Assembly (NCBI GenBank): GCA_013697735.1
Contig: JACCWH010000010.1
Coordinates: 1 to 47,696 of the forward strand
Source of the DNA: Trueperaceae bacterium
GTDB taxonomy: Bacteria > Deinococcota > Deinococci > Deinococcales > Trueperaceae
DNA length: 47,696 nucleotides
Direction: 5' to 3'
Position 1 is the stretch's first letter. The number at the start of each line of letters is the position of its first letter. Positions 17,342-24,542 of the stretch are shown here, one piece after another. The notes beneath the pieces were generated by a model, which did no database searches, had not been told where the DNA came from, and worked only from the letters and a program-made list of their open reading frames with translations. A program made the translations under genes and the position numbers.

Positions 17342-18070
17342 ATGCCGCATCCCGATGTGTGCAATCCGCGGGGGCAGCGCGCGTACTCGTTTCACAGTGG
17401 AGTGGTGGAACGACAACGTATCCTCGTGGTTGAAGATGACCGCGCGCTGGCGCAGGTCATCGCAGCCGAGCTCGATCGGGCGCACGTCACGCGCGTGGTG
17501 CACACGGGAGAGGAGGCGCTCGTGCTGGCCGAAATGGAGCGCTTCGATCTCATCGTGCTCGACCTGAACCTGCCCGATATCGACGGCCTAGCGGTGGCCG
17601 AACGGCTAGCGGGGTCGAGCGCGTCCATCCTCATGCTGACGGCCCGTGCCGACGTCCGCAGCAGGGTCGGCGGACTCTATGCGGGCGCCGACGACTACCT
17701 CGCGAAGCCCTTCGAGATGGAGGAGCTGCTCGCGCGCGTCCATGCCCAGCTCCGACGACGTGTGCGGGAAGAGGCCTATCACTGTGGACCCTTGACCCTT
17801 TGGCCATCGCGCGGGGTGTGCACCATCGACGGCGAGACCCTCCTCCTCACCGCACTCGAGTTCCGACTCCTGGAGCTGCTGATGACGGAGCAGGGGAGAG
17901 TGCACTCGAAGGACGCCATCCACGATCGACTCTACGAGGAGACGGCACCGACCTCGAACGCCGTCGAGGCGCTCGTTTCGCGGCTCCGCACGAAGCTCGA
18001 TGCCGCCGGGGCGCGACATGTGATCGAGAACCTCCGTGGTCTCGGATACGTCGTTCGGACGCCGCGGTGA
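17342..18070 (+). CDS. OmpR/PhoB-family response regulator
   Basis: The protein (242 residues from this start) has a receiver domain beginning at RILVVEDD. Acidic-pocket residues are Glu31-Asp32-Asp33, the phospho-acceptor Asp 74 is in VLDLNLPD, Thr 100 is in LMLTA and Lys 122 in AKPF. A winged-helix DNA-binding domain follows (ALEFRLLELLMTEQGRVHSK, and RLRTKLD ending in GLGYVVR). It is the partner of the kinase gene that overlaps it. The ATG at 17342 lies 7 nt after a TACGGT box, which suggests a leaderless start but gives an unusual 25-residue leader before the receiver domain. The GTG at 17405, just before ERQRILVVED, is the main alternative. Its natural target may be the downstream secreted-protein gene or the divergent peptidase. 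Confidence 0.9.
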   Translation: MPHPDVCNPRGQRAYSFHSGVVERQRILVVEDDRALAQVIAAELDRAHVTRVVHTGEEALVLAEMERFDLIVLDLNLPDIDGLAVAERLAGSSASILMLTARADVRSRVGGLYAGADDYLAKPFEMEELLARVHAQLRRRVREEAYHCGPLTLWPSRGVCTIDGETLLLTALEFRLLELLMTEQGRVHSKDAIHDRLYEETAPTSNAVEALVSRLRTKLDAAGARHVIENLRGLGYVVRTPR

Positions 18071-19356
18071 CACTGCGCGTAAGGTTCAGTCTCGCGGCGG
18101 CCCTCCTCGCCGTGCTCGTGGCGGTCGGCTTCGGCACCTCGGCGTTCTTCGCCTTCGCTCGGCAGATCGACAGCCAGCTCGAGACGGTGTTGCGTTCCGA
18201 CCTCGAACGCGTCGCCACGCTGCTCGACCGACCCAGTCTCGGTGCGTCCTTCAGGCCCTCTGGAAACCTCGACGTCATCCTCCAGTTCGTGACCGCAAAC
18301 GGCGACGTGGTGCTGTCGTGGGGCGCCGAAACGCTCCTCCCGCCGGACGACGGACCGATCCTCCACGACCGCGACGGCCGAACGTACCTCGTCGCCACCG
18401 CGCCCTGGCAGTCGACGGCCGGCACCATTCGCCTCGCGCACGATGTGAGCGGCGCGATGCAGGCGCGTCGAGAGCTCGCCGGCGTGCTCGCCGTGAGCGG
18501 CATCGTGGTGGTGTTGGTGGCCAGCTTCGCAGCGTTGCTCGGCGTCCAGGGGATTCTCCGACCACTCGCGCTCCTCGCTCGACAGACGCGCGATATGGGC
18601 CCGTCGCTCCCGACCGCCGTCGACTACGACGGCCCCGCGGACGAGGTCGGCGACGTCGCGGATGGGCTCAACACGGCGTTCGCCGCCATCCGTCAGCGTC
18701 AGGATGAGGAACGAGCCTTCCTCCTGGAGGTCGCCCACGAACTCGCGGCTCCGCTCACGCTCGTGCACTACCACCTCGACGGGCTCCGGCGCGAGCGACC
18801 CGACGACGTGACGCTGCGCGCCGCAGCCGACGCCGCACGTGAGCTCCTGCGGACGTCGCAGGACCTGCTCGTGGTCGCGCGAGGAGAGCTCGAGAGCGAC
18901 GTGACGTACGAAGTCCTCGAACTTCGCGACCTCGTGCGACGCGTCGCGAACGAATACCCGGGCGTGGAGGTCGACACCCCCACCGCTGGCGACGTCGTCG
19001 GCGATCCGGAGCGCCTGGTGCAGGTGATCCGAAACGTCGTACGTAACGGCGTACAGGCATGCGGATCGACGAACGGCGTTCGCATCGACCTCGTTCCCGA
19101 AGGGAGCGACCAGGTACTTCGTGTGTCGGACAGCGGCTCGGGCATGAGCGACGAGGTGCGCGAGCGAGCGTTCGAACGCGGCTACACCCGCGGCGCAGGC
19201 GTGGGCGTCGGCTTGAGTGTCGCGCAGAGTCTCGTCGAACGGCACGGCGGTCGTATCCTCGTTGCTTCCACCTCGCCGGGCGGCACCACGATCGAGGTGC
19301 GGATCCCGAGCCTCCACGCGCGCGTCGAGGGCGCGCCCACCGTCAGCGTCCCGTAA
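18067..19356 (+). CDS. Sensor histidine kinase
   Basis: The 429-residue protein has a first membrane helix at about 8-30, a roughly 100-residue extracytoplasmic sensor region, a second helix at about 139-160, a HAMP-like linker, and a HisKA domain with phospho-acceptor His 224 (EVAHELAAPLT). The HATPase_c domain has the N-box (RNVVRNGVQA), G1 (SDSGSGM) and G2 (GVGVGLSVAQ) motifs. The kinase phosphorylates the response regulator just upstream; its GTG start overlaps that stop codon (GTGA). The sensor loop has no recognised ligand domain. It lies 64 nt upstream of a secreted Asp-rich protein, which could be its signal partner or target. Confidence 0.92.
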   Translation: MTLRVRFSLAAALLAVLVAVGFGTSAFFAFARQIDSQLETVLRSDLERVATLLDRPSLGASFRPSGNLDVILQFVTANGDVVLSWGAETLLPPDDGPILHDRDGRTYLVATAPWQSTAGTIRLAHDVSGAMQARRELAGVLAVSGIVVVLVASFAALLGVQGILRPLALLARQTRDMGPSLPTAVDYDGPADEVGDVADGLNTAFAAIRQRQDEERAFLLEVAHELAAPLTLVHYHLDGLRRERPDDVTLRAAADAARELLRTSQDLLVVARGELESDVTYEVLELRDLVRRVANEYPGVEVDTPTAGDVVGDPERLVQVIRNVVRNGVQACGSTNGVRIDLVPEGSDQVLRVSDSGSGMSDEVRERAFERGYTRGAGVGVGLSVAQSLVERHGGRILVASTSPGGTTIEVRIPSLHARVEGAPTVSVP

Positions 19357-19367
19357 GCGTCTCCTGC

Positions 19368-19373
19368 TATCTT
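19368..19373 (+). promoter_or_regulatory. Putative -10-like box TATCTT before the Asp-rich secreted protein gene
   Basis: TATCTT lies 12 nt after the kinase stop and 47 nt before the ATG at 19421. No -35 is recognised. The gene may instead be cotranscribed with the two-component system. Confidence 0.22.
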
Positions 19374-19420
19374 TCCACCACGTGCCGTGTCGTTTCGCGG
19401 CGCACTCCGAAGGAGCCATC

Positions 19421-20224
19421 ATGCGTACGCCCGCCGTCCTCGTCGTCGTCCTCGTGCTCTCGCTCGCGTTCGCGGCAGCGTGGAGCTTCCCGGCCGACGC
19501 CGAAGTCGTGCTCACGGCCAGCGACGGCACCATCGTCGGCGTGGGCACGTTGGGAGCGGGCGAACGGGTCCTGGTCGACCTACTCGAAGGTTTCGAGGGC
19601 GCTGCGCGGCTCATGATCGTCGCACCTGGCGCCGACGTGCTCGTCTTCGACGTGATCGTCGCGGCGGGCGTGATCTACCTCGATGAGGTAGATCTCGTCA
19701 CGCTGCTCGGCGAGGCAGGGTTCGTAAACGTGTCGATCTCCGTGCCCGAGCTTCGACCGGAATCGAGCGCGGGGGGCGACGATCGCGGCCGGGCCGACGA
19801 CCGTGACCCCGCCGCTGACCGTGACCCCGCCGCTGACCGTGGTCCCGCCGACGGCGACCAGGGCGGTGGAGGCCCCCCGGGTGACCAGCCAGCTGACGAC
19901 CCCTCAGCCGGTGGCCCCCCCGCTGAAGACCGCCCCGCGGGTGGTCCTCCCGCTGACGACCGCCCTGCTGGTGGTCCGCCCGCTGACGATCCCGCCGCCG
20001 GTGACCCTCCGAGTGACGACCGCCCCGCCGGTGGTCCCCCCACCGATGCAGATGACGGCCGCGGCAACGCCGACGACCGTGCGCGCGAACGAGACGGTGA
20101 CCGCCCGAACGATGACGCGCGCGAGCGTGCGCCCGACGCCGATGCCCCGGGGGGCGGAAATGCCCAAGATGATGGTGACGACGATGACGACGATGACGAT
20201 GACGACGATGACGAGCAGCGATGA
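19421..20224 (+). CDS. Secreted low-complexity protein with Pro/Asp/Gly repeats and an Asp12 tail
   Basis: The 267-residue protein has a signal peptide (about 1-27, cleavage likely after ADA), a globular beta-rich domain of about 85 residues (VVLTASDGTIVGVGTLGAGE onward), a disordered Asp/Arg/Pro/Gly region and a C-terminus with twelve consecutive Asp residues (253-264) before EQR. Five decapeptide repeats of the form PADDRPAGGP occupy 157-206. The start at 19421 has AAGGAG 5-6 nt upstream. It lies directly downstream of the two-component system, so it is a candidate target or accessory. The acidic tail suggests binding of divalent cations or basic polymers. No family is recognised for the globular part. 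Confidence 0.78.
   Translation: MRTPAVLVVVLVLSLAFAAAWSFPADAEVVLTASDGTIVGVGTLGAGERVLVDLLEGFEGAARLMIVAPGADVLVFDVIVAAGVIYLDEVDLVTLLGEAGFVNVSISVPELRPESSAGGDDRGRADDRDPAADRDPAADRGPADGDQGGGGPPGDQPADDPSAGGPPAEDRPAGGPPADDRPAGGPPADDPAAGDPPSDDRPAGGPPTDADDGRGNADDRARERDGDRPNDDARERAPDADAPGGGNAQDDGDDDDDDDDDDDDEQR
19889..20038 (+). repeat. Five in-frame 30-bp repeats in the secreted protein gene
   Basis: Five consecutive units of exactly 30 bp encode decapeptides based on P-A-D-D-R-P-A-G-G-P, with substitutions mainly in units 1, 4 and 5. A smaller 18-bp duplication encoding DPAADR occurs just upstream at about 19802-19837. Confidence 0.8.
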
Positions 20225-20337
20225 TGCACGACGATGACGACGTGGTGTCGCCGGTCACCACTGACGCTCGTCTCCTTCCCGTGGACGGCGGTTGTGGCGC
20301 CGGGCGAAGCTGATCCGCTGATGGCGTGACGGTCCAC

Positions 20338-20371
20338 TCTCGGCGCCGGTCGCACGTGACCGGCGCCGAGA
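20338..20371. terminator. Strong perfect hairpin (14-bp stem, 6-nt loop)
   Basis: The arms 20338-20351 and 20358-20371 are perfect complements with high G+C and loop GCACGT. It lies between the Asp-rich secreted gene and the next gene. There is no T-tract after it, so it could be a Rho-independent-like terminator, a 3' stabiliser or a regulatory element. Confidence 0.5.
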
Positions 20372-20396
20372 CGTGGAACCGAGCGTCGTTGGCCAG

Positions 20397-20402
20397 TATC
20401 AT
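20397..20402 (+). promoter_or_regulatory. Putative -10 box TATCAT
   Basis: TATCAT lies 49 nt before the ATG at 20452 and just after the strong hairpin. The -35 region at the expected distance is weak. Confidence 0.35.
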
Positions 20403-20451
20403 CGAGTCGGGCCCGAACGGGCAGCGCTCCAGGGCACCATCGGAGGCGACG

Positions 20452-20823
20452 ATGGCCGATCTCGAGCACGTGGACTCGGAACTGCGAGCGATCATGCGGC
20501 CCTTCGCGGATCGCCTCGAGATCGTGGACGATCGAGCCGGCTACCTGTCGATCGAAACTCGTCACCTCCAGAAGAACGACAAGCGGCTCTGGTTCGGTGG
20601 CGTGGAGATCAAGAAGCGATACGTCAGCTATCACCTCATGCCCGTCTATCTGAACCCGGGGCTATTGGCGGAGCTCTCACCGGCGCTGCGTGCGCGGATG
20701 CAGGGAAAGTCGTGCTTCAACTTCACGACCGTCGACCCGGCGCTGTTCGGCGAGCTCGAGGAGCTCACGCGTCGCGGCTACGAGGACTATCGACGATCGG
20801 GGTACGTCGGTACCGAAGAGTGA
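20452..20823 (+). CDS. Conserved hypothetical protein (DUF1801-like appearance)
   Basis: The 123-residue soluble protein contains YLSIETRHLQKNDKRLWFGG, YVSYHLMPVYLN and a GKSCFNFTTVDPALFGEL segment. The last resembles the GKG-C-NFK element seen in DUF1801/YdhG-like small proteins. No catalytic motif is recognised, and the resemblance is from memory only. The ATG at 20452 has a clear GGAGG 5 nt upstream. It seems to be a single gene between a strong hairpin and a convergent gene. Confidence 0.7.
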   Translation: MADLEHVDSELRAIMRPFADRLEIVDDRAGYLSIETRHLQKNDKRLWFGGVEIKKRYVSYHLMPVYLNPGLLAELSPALRARMQGKSCFNFTTVDPALFGELEELTRRGYEDYRRSGYVGTEE

Positions 20824-20859
20824 GCGGCTCTGTCTACTGACGCCTCGGAGGCATATTGG

Positions 20860-21999
20860 TCACGAGAGTTCCAGTTCGTACTCGAAGAACTCGTCGACCC
20901 GGCGCCAGCCGAGCGATTCGTAGAGCGCCTGCGCAGGCGCATTCGTGACGGCGGTCTTGAGCTGGAGTTTCGTTGCGTGCAACGCGCGCGCCGCATCGGT
21001 CGCGTACGCCATCAAGGCTCGCCCGACGCCCCGCCCGCGGGCGACGGGGTCGACGAACAGGTCGTTGAGGATGACGGTCGGGGCGGCCCGGACGGTGGAG
21101 AACGTACGGAAGAGCTGCACGAACCCGAGGGGGGTGCCCGCGTCGCTCTCCGCTACGAGCACCGTCGACTCGCCGCGAGCGATCCTTTCCGCTAGGAAGG
21201 TGTGCGCGAGCTCCGGGTCCGCCCCTCGTCCGTAGAAGCGCCGATAGGCGTCGAGGAGCGGAGCGATCGCGTCTGCGTCGGCGCTCGACGCCACCCGCAC
21301 GGCGACACCTTCCGCCGCCGCCGCCGGACGCCGGCGCTCAAGGGCCGTCGCCACACTCGCCACTTCGACACGGATCACGGCCGCCGCCAGCATTCCGGCG
21401 AGCGCCTCGCCGGCGATGCCGGCGTCCACGGCCGCCGCCACCTCTCGGTAGTACCAGAGGCTCTCGTCGCGCCCGACCTTGAACCGCTGCCACACGGCGG
21501 TGCCGAAGCGCTCGTCGAGGAGATCGCGCTCGAGCGAGGAGAGGTTGGCGTGCGCGTCTGCTGCCTTGAGTCTCAATACGTCGGGATCGACGTCGGGCCC
21601 ACGAATGTGTCCGAGCATGAACTCGCGGCGATGGCGCCATAGGATGCGCGCAGCTTCGGACTCATCGTGGCCGGCGACGAGGTCCTCCACGGTCGTGGTG
21701 AGCTGCGCCTCCATGGCGTCGTCATCCTTCGAGACCGCACGCACGAGGCGTTCGACGCGCCCGCCGAATCGGTCGCGCACCATGGCGAAGGACGCGTCGG
21801 TGTCTTCGACCACGTCGTGCAGGAGGCCGGCCACGATCAGGTCCTCGCGCTCGGGGTACTGGTAGGCGAGCGTCTCGGCGACCGCCATCACGTGCGCCAC
21901 GTACGGTGAGCGGGTCCCCTTGCGAAGATCGTCGCCGTGGTGTTGGCCGATGAAGTCGAACGCGTCATGCCAGCCGCGGATGGGAGCGAATAGCGCCAT
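20860..21999 (-). CDS. HD hydrolase (small-alarmone-hydrolase-like) fused to a GNAT acetyltransferase
   Basis: The 379-residue protein has two enzymes in one chain. Residues about 8-195 resemble the RelA/SpoT and MESH1 HD hydrolase domain: His 36 in SPYVAHVMAV, HDVVED at 61-66 carrying the family ED pair, and KAADAHANLSS with Asp 148 and Asn 152. Residues about 232-379 form a GNAT domain with acetyl-CoA loop RGRGVG (321-326) after LNDLFVDPVA, and a final QALYESLGW strand-helix. The HD part is expected to remove pyrophosphate from (p)ppGpp; the GNAT part acetylates an unknown amine. Start: GGAGG is followed by two adjacent ATGs, and the second (21999) has the better spacing. There is no synthetase domain in the protein. 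Confidence 0.85.
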   Translation of the reverse strand: MALFAPIRGWHDAFDFIGQHHGDDLRKGTRSPYVAHVMAVAETLAYQYPEREDLIVAGLLHDVVEDTDASFAMVRDRFGGRVERLVRAVSKDDDAMEAQLTTTVEDLVAGHDESEAARILWRHRREFMLGHIRGPDVDPDVLRLKAADAHANLSSLERDLLDERFGTAVWQRFKVGRDESLWYYREVAAAVDAGIAGEALAGMLAAAVIRVEVASVATALERRRPAAAAEGVAVRVASSADADAIAPLLDAYRRFYGRGADPELAHTFLAERIARGESTVLVAESDAGTPLGFVQLFRTFSTVRAAPTVILNDLFVDPVARGRGVGRALMAYATDAARALHATKLQLKTAVTNAPAQALYESLGWRRVDEFFEYELELS

Positions 22000-22146
22000 C
22001 ATGAGCCTCCAAGTGCCGGCACGCCTCACACGTGCACGATTGCGGCATCATGACGCGTCGAGTTCGGGCGCGCGTCGAGGTGTACCTGAGATTGCGTCGA
22101 TGTTCCCCGAACGCATCGCGGCCGGGCGTGGACGATCGAGGGCACG

Positions 22147-22152
22147 TAGCAT
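22147..22152 (+). promoter_or_regulatory. Leaderless-type -10 box (TAGCAT) for the flavin reductase-like gene
   Basis: TAGCAT is followed by 6 nt and the ATG at 22159. There is no Shine-Dalgarno, so a leaderless mRNA is likely. Confidence 0.45.
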
Positions 22153-22158
22153 GACGCC

Positions 22159-22833
22159 ATGAACTCCACCCAATCGCACGCCGAGGAGGCCGGGCGGCCG
22201 TGGGACGCCGACCTCCGCGACCTCGACCCCCGCCAGCGCTACAAGCTCCTCGCCGGCCTCGTCGTGCCCCGACCGATCGCGCTCGTGAGCACTCTCGGGT
22301 CGAACGGGGTGCGCAACGCCGCGCCCTACAGCTTCTTCAACGTCTTCTCGGAGGACCCGCCCATCGTCGCGATCGGCATCGGTGGGGAGGGGACGAGCGC
22401 CTCGCCCTACAAGGACACCCTCCGGAACGTGCTCGACACGGGCGAGTTCGTCGTCAATCTCGTCGACGAGCCCCTGCTCCACGCCATGAACGTGAGCGCG
22501 ATCGCGTTCCCGTCAGGGACCGACGAGTTCGACGAGGCCGGTTTCGTGGCAGCGCCGTCGGTTCAGGTTGCGGCGCCGCGCATCGCCGCGGCACCGGTGG
22601 CGTTCGAGTGTCGCCGCTACGCCGTAGTACCCCTCGGGGATCGCGGGCGCCAACTCCTGTTGGGCGAGATCGTGCACGTGCACGTCCGCGCAGGGCTCAT
22701 CGATCCGGAGACGCTCGAGGTGGAGGGCCTCCCGCTCATCGGCCGCCTCCACGGACGGGGATGGTACGCGCGGACGACGGATCGCCTCGAGAAGCCGCGG
22801 ATCACGCTGCAGGAGTGGGAGGCTACCGACTGA
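22159..22833 (+). CDS. Flavin reductase-like, FMN-binding split-barrel protein
   Basis: The 224-residue protein matches the DIM6/NTAB flavin reductase-like family: VVPRPIALVSTLGSNGVRNAAPYSFFNVFSEDPPIVAIG is the conserved FMN-contact region (about 34-72), followed by KDTLRNVLDTGEFVVNLV. It binds FMN, probably as a dimer. Members reduce free flavin or act as oxidoreductases on small molecules. It is divergent from the HD-GNAT gene, and its last 11 nt overlap the end of the convergent D-amino-acid deacylase gene. The physiological substrate is unknown. Confidence 0.88.
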   Translation: MNSTQSHAEEAGRPWDADLRDLDPRQRYKLLAGLVVPRPIALVSTLGSNGVRNAAPYSFFNVFSEDPPIVAIGIGGEGTSASPYKDTLRNVLDTGEFVVNLVDEPLLHAMNVSAIAFPSGTDEFDEAGFVAAPSVQVAAPRIAAAPVAFECRRYAVVPLGDRGRQLLLGEIVHVHVRAGLIDPETLEVEGLPLIGRLHGRGWYARTTDRLEKPRITLQEWEATD

Positions 22834-24469
22834 GGCCGCCCCCGGGACCTCGGACGAACCGACCCGGGGTCGCACCCGTGTGGGCGCCCGCCGCCAGCAC
22901 GCGGCGGCCGTTCACCCACACGTCACGGACGCCCTCCGAGAGTCGGTGCGAGTCGTCGAACGTGGCGTGATCGGTGATCGTCTCGGGATCGAACACGACC
23001 ACGTCGGCGTAGAGCCCCTCGTGTAGTCGACCACGCTCGCGCAGCGACAGGCGATCTGCGACGGCCGACGTCATCTTCCGAATCGCCTCCTCGAGACTCA
23101 GCAGCCGCTCTTCGCGGACGTACTTCCGGAGCACCCGTGGGAAGGTGCCGTAGGAGCGCGGATGGACGGGCCCACGCTCCTTCGCCCAGGCGGGATCGAA
23201 GCCGCCGGCGTCGCTGGAGAACTTGATCCACGGCTGCGTCACCTGGAGCCGCAGGTTCGACTCGTCCATCGAGAAGTAGATCGTGCCGATGCGCTGCCCC
23301 TCGGCCACGAGCAGGTCGAGGGTGGCCTCGATCCAGTCCTGACCTCGCATCTCGGCGATCTCGTCGAGGCGCAGGCCGACGTACGCCTGGTGCTCGGGTC
23401 GGGCGAAGCCGACCGGCATGATGCCGTGCGGACCCCCGCGCGTCTCGAGCCCGAGTCCGTCGCTCTCGTCGCGCCCCTCGAGTGCCGCGCGCACACGCGC
23501 TCGGACCTCTGAATCGGCGAGGTTCTCGTAGAGCCGCCCGCCTGCAGCAGTCCAGGTGGGGAGGATGGCGGTGAGGCCGGTGCCCGAGGCGGCGTAGGGG
23601 TACATGTCGGCGGTGACGTCGAGCCCGTCCGCGCGTGCCCGCGTGATCCGCTCGATCACCGCGGGCATTCGGAACCATGCGCTCGGCCGCGACGCCTTGA
23701 GGTGGTAGATCTCCACCGGCACGCCCGCCTCGCGACCGATCATGAGCGCCTCCTCGAGCGCTTCGAGGATGCCGTCTGCTTCGGAGCGGAGGTGCGTGAT
23801 GTAGACGCCTCCGACGGGTGCCATCGCCCGGCAGACTTCGATCAGTTCGTTGGTGTCGGTGTAGGCGTCGGGTGGGTAGATGAGGGCGTACGACGCTCCG
23901 AAGGCGCCGTCGGCCATGGCCTCGGCGAGAACGCGCTGCATGGTGGCGAGTTCGTCGTCGTTCGACGTGCCCATGTCCATTCCGCGCGCGTACTTCCGGA
24001 GGGTTCCACCACCGAGGAACGAGCCGACGTTCGGCGAGACGCCGTGCTCCTCCATCGCGCGAAGCCAGTCGCCGAAGCGCGTCCAGGTCGCAGCGCGCTC
24101 GCGCCAGGTCGGATCGACCCGGCCCTCGAAGAGCGTACCGGCGAGCGGTTCGGTGTTGCGGCCGCCGATCGGGGACGGCGTCCACGCCTCGCCCATGATC
24201 TCGGTCGTCACGCCCTGTGTGATCTTCGACAGGCAACGACCGTCGATCATCAGCGGCAGGATGGCGTGGCTCTGGATGTCGATGAACCCGGGGCAGACGA
24301 CGTGCCCTGTCGCGTCGACGACGTCGCGCGCCGACTCGAGCGGAATGGTGCCGGGCGGTTCGATCGCAGCGATCCGGTCGCCGGTCATCGCCACGTCGCC
24401 GTGCTTCCAGGGGTTGCCGGTGCCGTCGACGACGCGGGCGTGGCGGATGAGGGTGTCGAACGTGGGCAT
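22823..24469 (-). CDS. N-acyl-D-amino-acid deacylase-type amidohydrolase
   Basis: The 548-residue protein has the D-aminoacylase layout: N-terminal beta domain (DTLIRHARVVDGTGNPW), GFIDIQSHA at 61-69, QGVTTEIMGEAW at 85-96, ITHLRSE, EIYHLKAS, SSDAGGFD, and a C-terminal beta domain with ADVVVFDPETI and DVWVNGRRVL. It should hydrolyse N-acyl-D-amino acids or related amides. Two positions differ from classical enzymes: the first His of the usual HxH pair is Gln 66, and the Cys of the usual NCG motif is absent (GEAW). This marks a subfamily with possibly different metal use. GGAGG 5 nt upstream supports the ATG at 24469. It is divergent from the dehalogenase-DppA pair, and the two units share a 73-bp promoter region. 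Confidence 0.88.
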   Translation of the reverse strand: MPTFDTLIRHARVVDGTGNPWKHGDVAMTGDRIAAIEPPGTIPLESARDVVDATGHVVCPGFIDIQSHAILPLMIDGRCLSKITQGVTTEIMGEAWTPSPIGGRNTEPLAGTLFEGRVDPTWRERAATWTRFGDWLRAMEEHGVSPNVGSFLGGGTLRKYARGMDMGTSNDDELATMQRVLAEAMADGAFGASYALIYPPDAYTDTNELIEVCRAMAPVGGVYITHLRSEADGILEALEEALMIGREAGVPVEIYHLKASRPSAWFRMPAVIERITRARADGLDVTADMYPYAASGTGLTAILPTWTAAGGRLYENLADSEVRARVRAALEGRDESDGLGLETRGGPHGIMPVGFARPEHQAYVGLRLDEIAEMRGQDWIEATLDLLVAEGQRIGTIYFSMDESNLRLQVTQPWIKFSSDAGGFDPAWAKERGPVHPRSYGTFPRVLRKYVREERLLSLEEAIRKMTSAVADRLSLRERGRLHEGLYADVVVFDPETITDHATFDDSHRLSEGVRDVWVNGRRVLAAGAHTGATPGRFVRGPGGGLSR

Positions 24470-24506
24470 TGGGCCTCCGGGGAGAGCATCGCACGGACCC
24501 GCGGGC

Positions 24507-24512
24507 TATGGT
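24507..24512 (+). promoter_or_regulatory. Putative -10 box TATGGT upstream of the dehalogenase-dppA operon
   Basis: TATGGT lies in the 73-bp gap between divergent genes, 31 nt before the GTG at 24543. The gap ends at each side in the mirrored ribosome-binding sites CCTCCGGGG and CCCCGGAGG. Confidence 0.3.
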
Positions 24513-24542
24513 GATCGGGTCTCATCGCCCCGGAGGACACGT

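Noticed and set aside
19802-20224. The repeat-rich region as a possible CRISPR array or non-coding repeat
   Set aside because: The repeats are contiguous without spacers, keep the 30-bp reading frame and encode decapeptides of a secreted protein.
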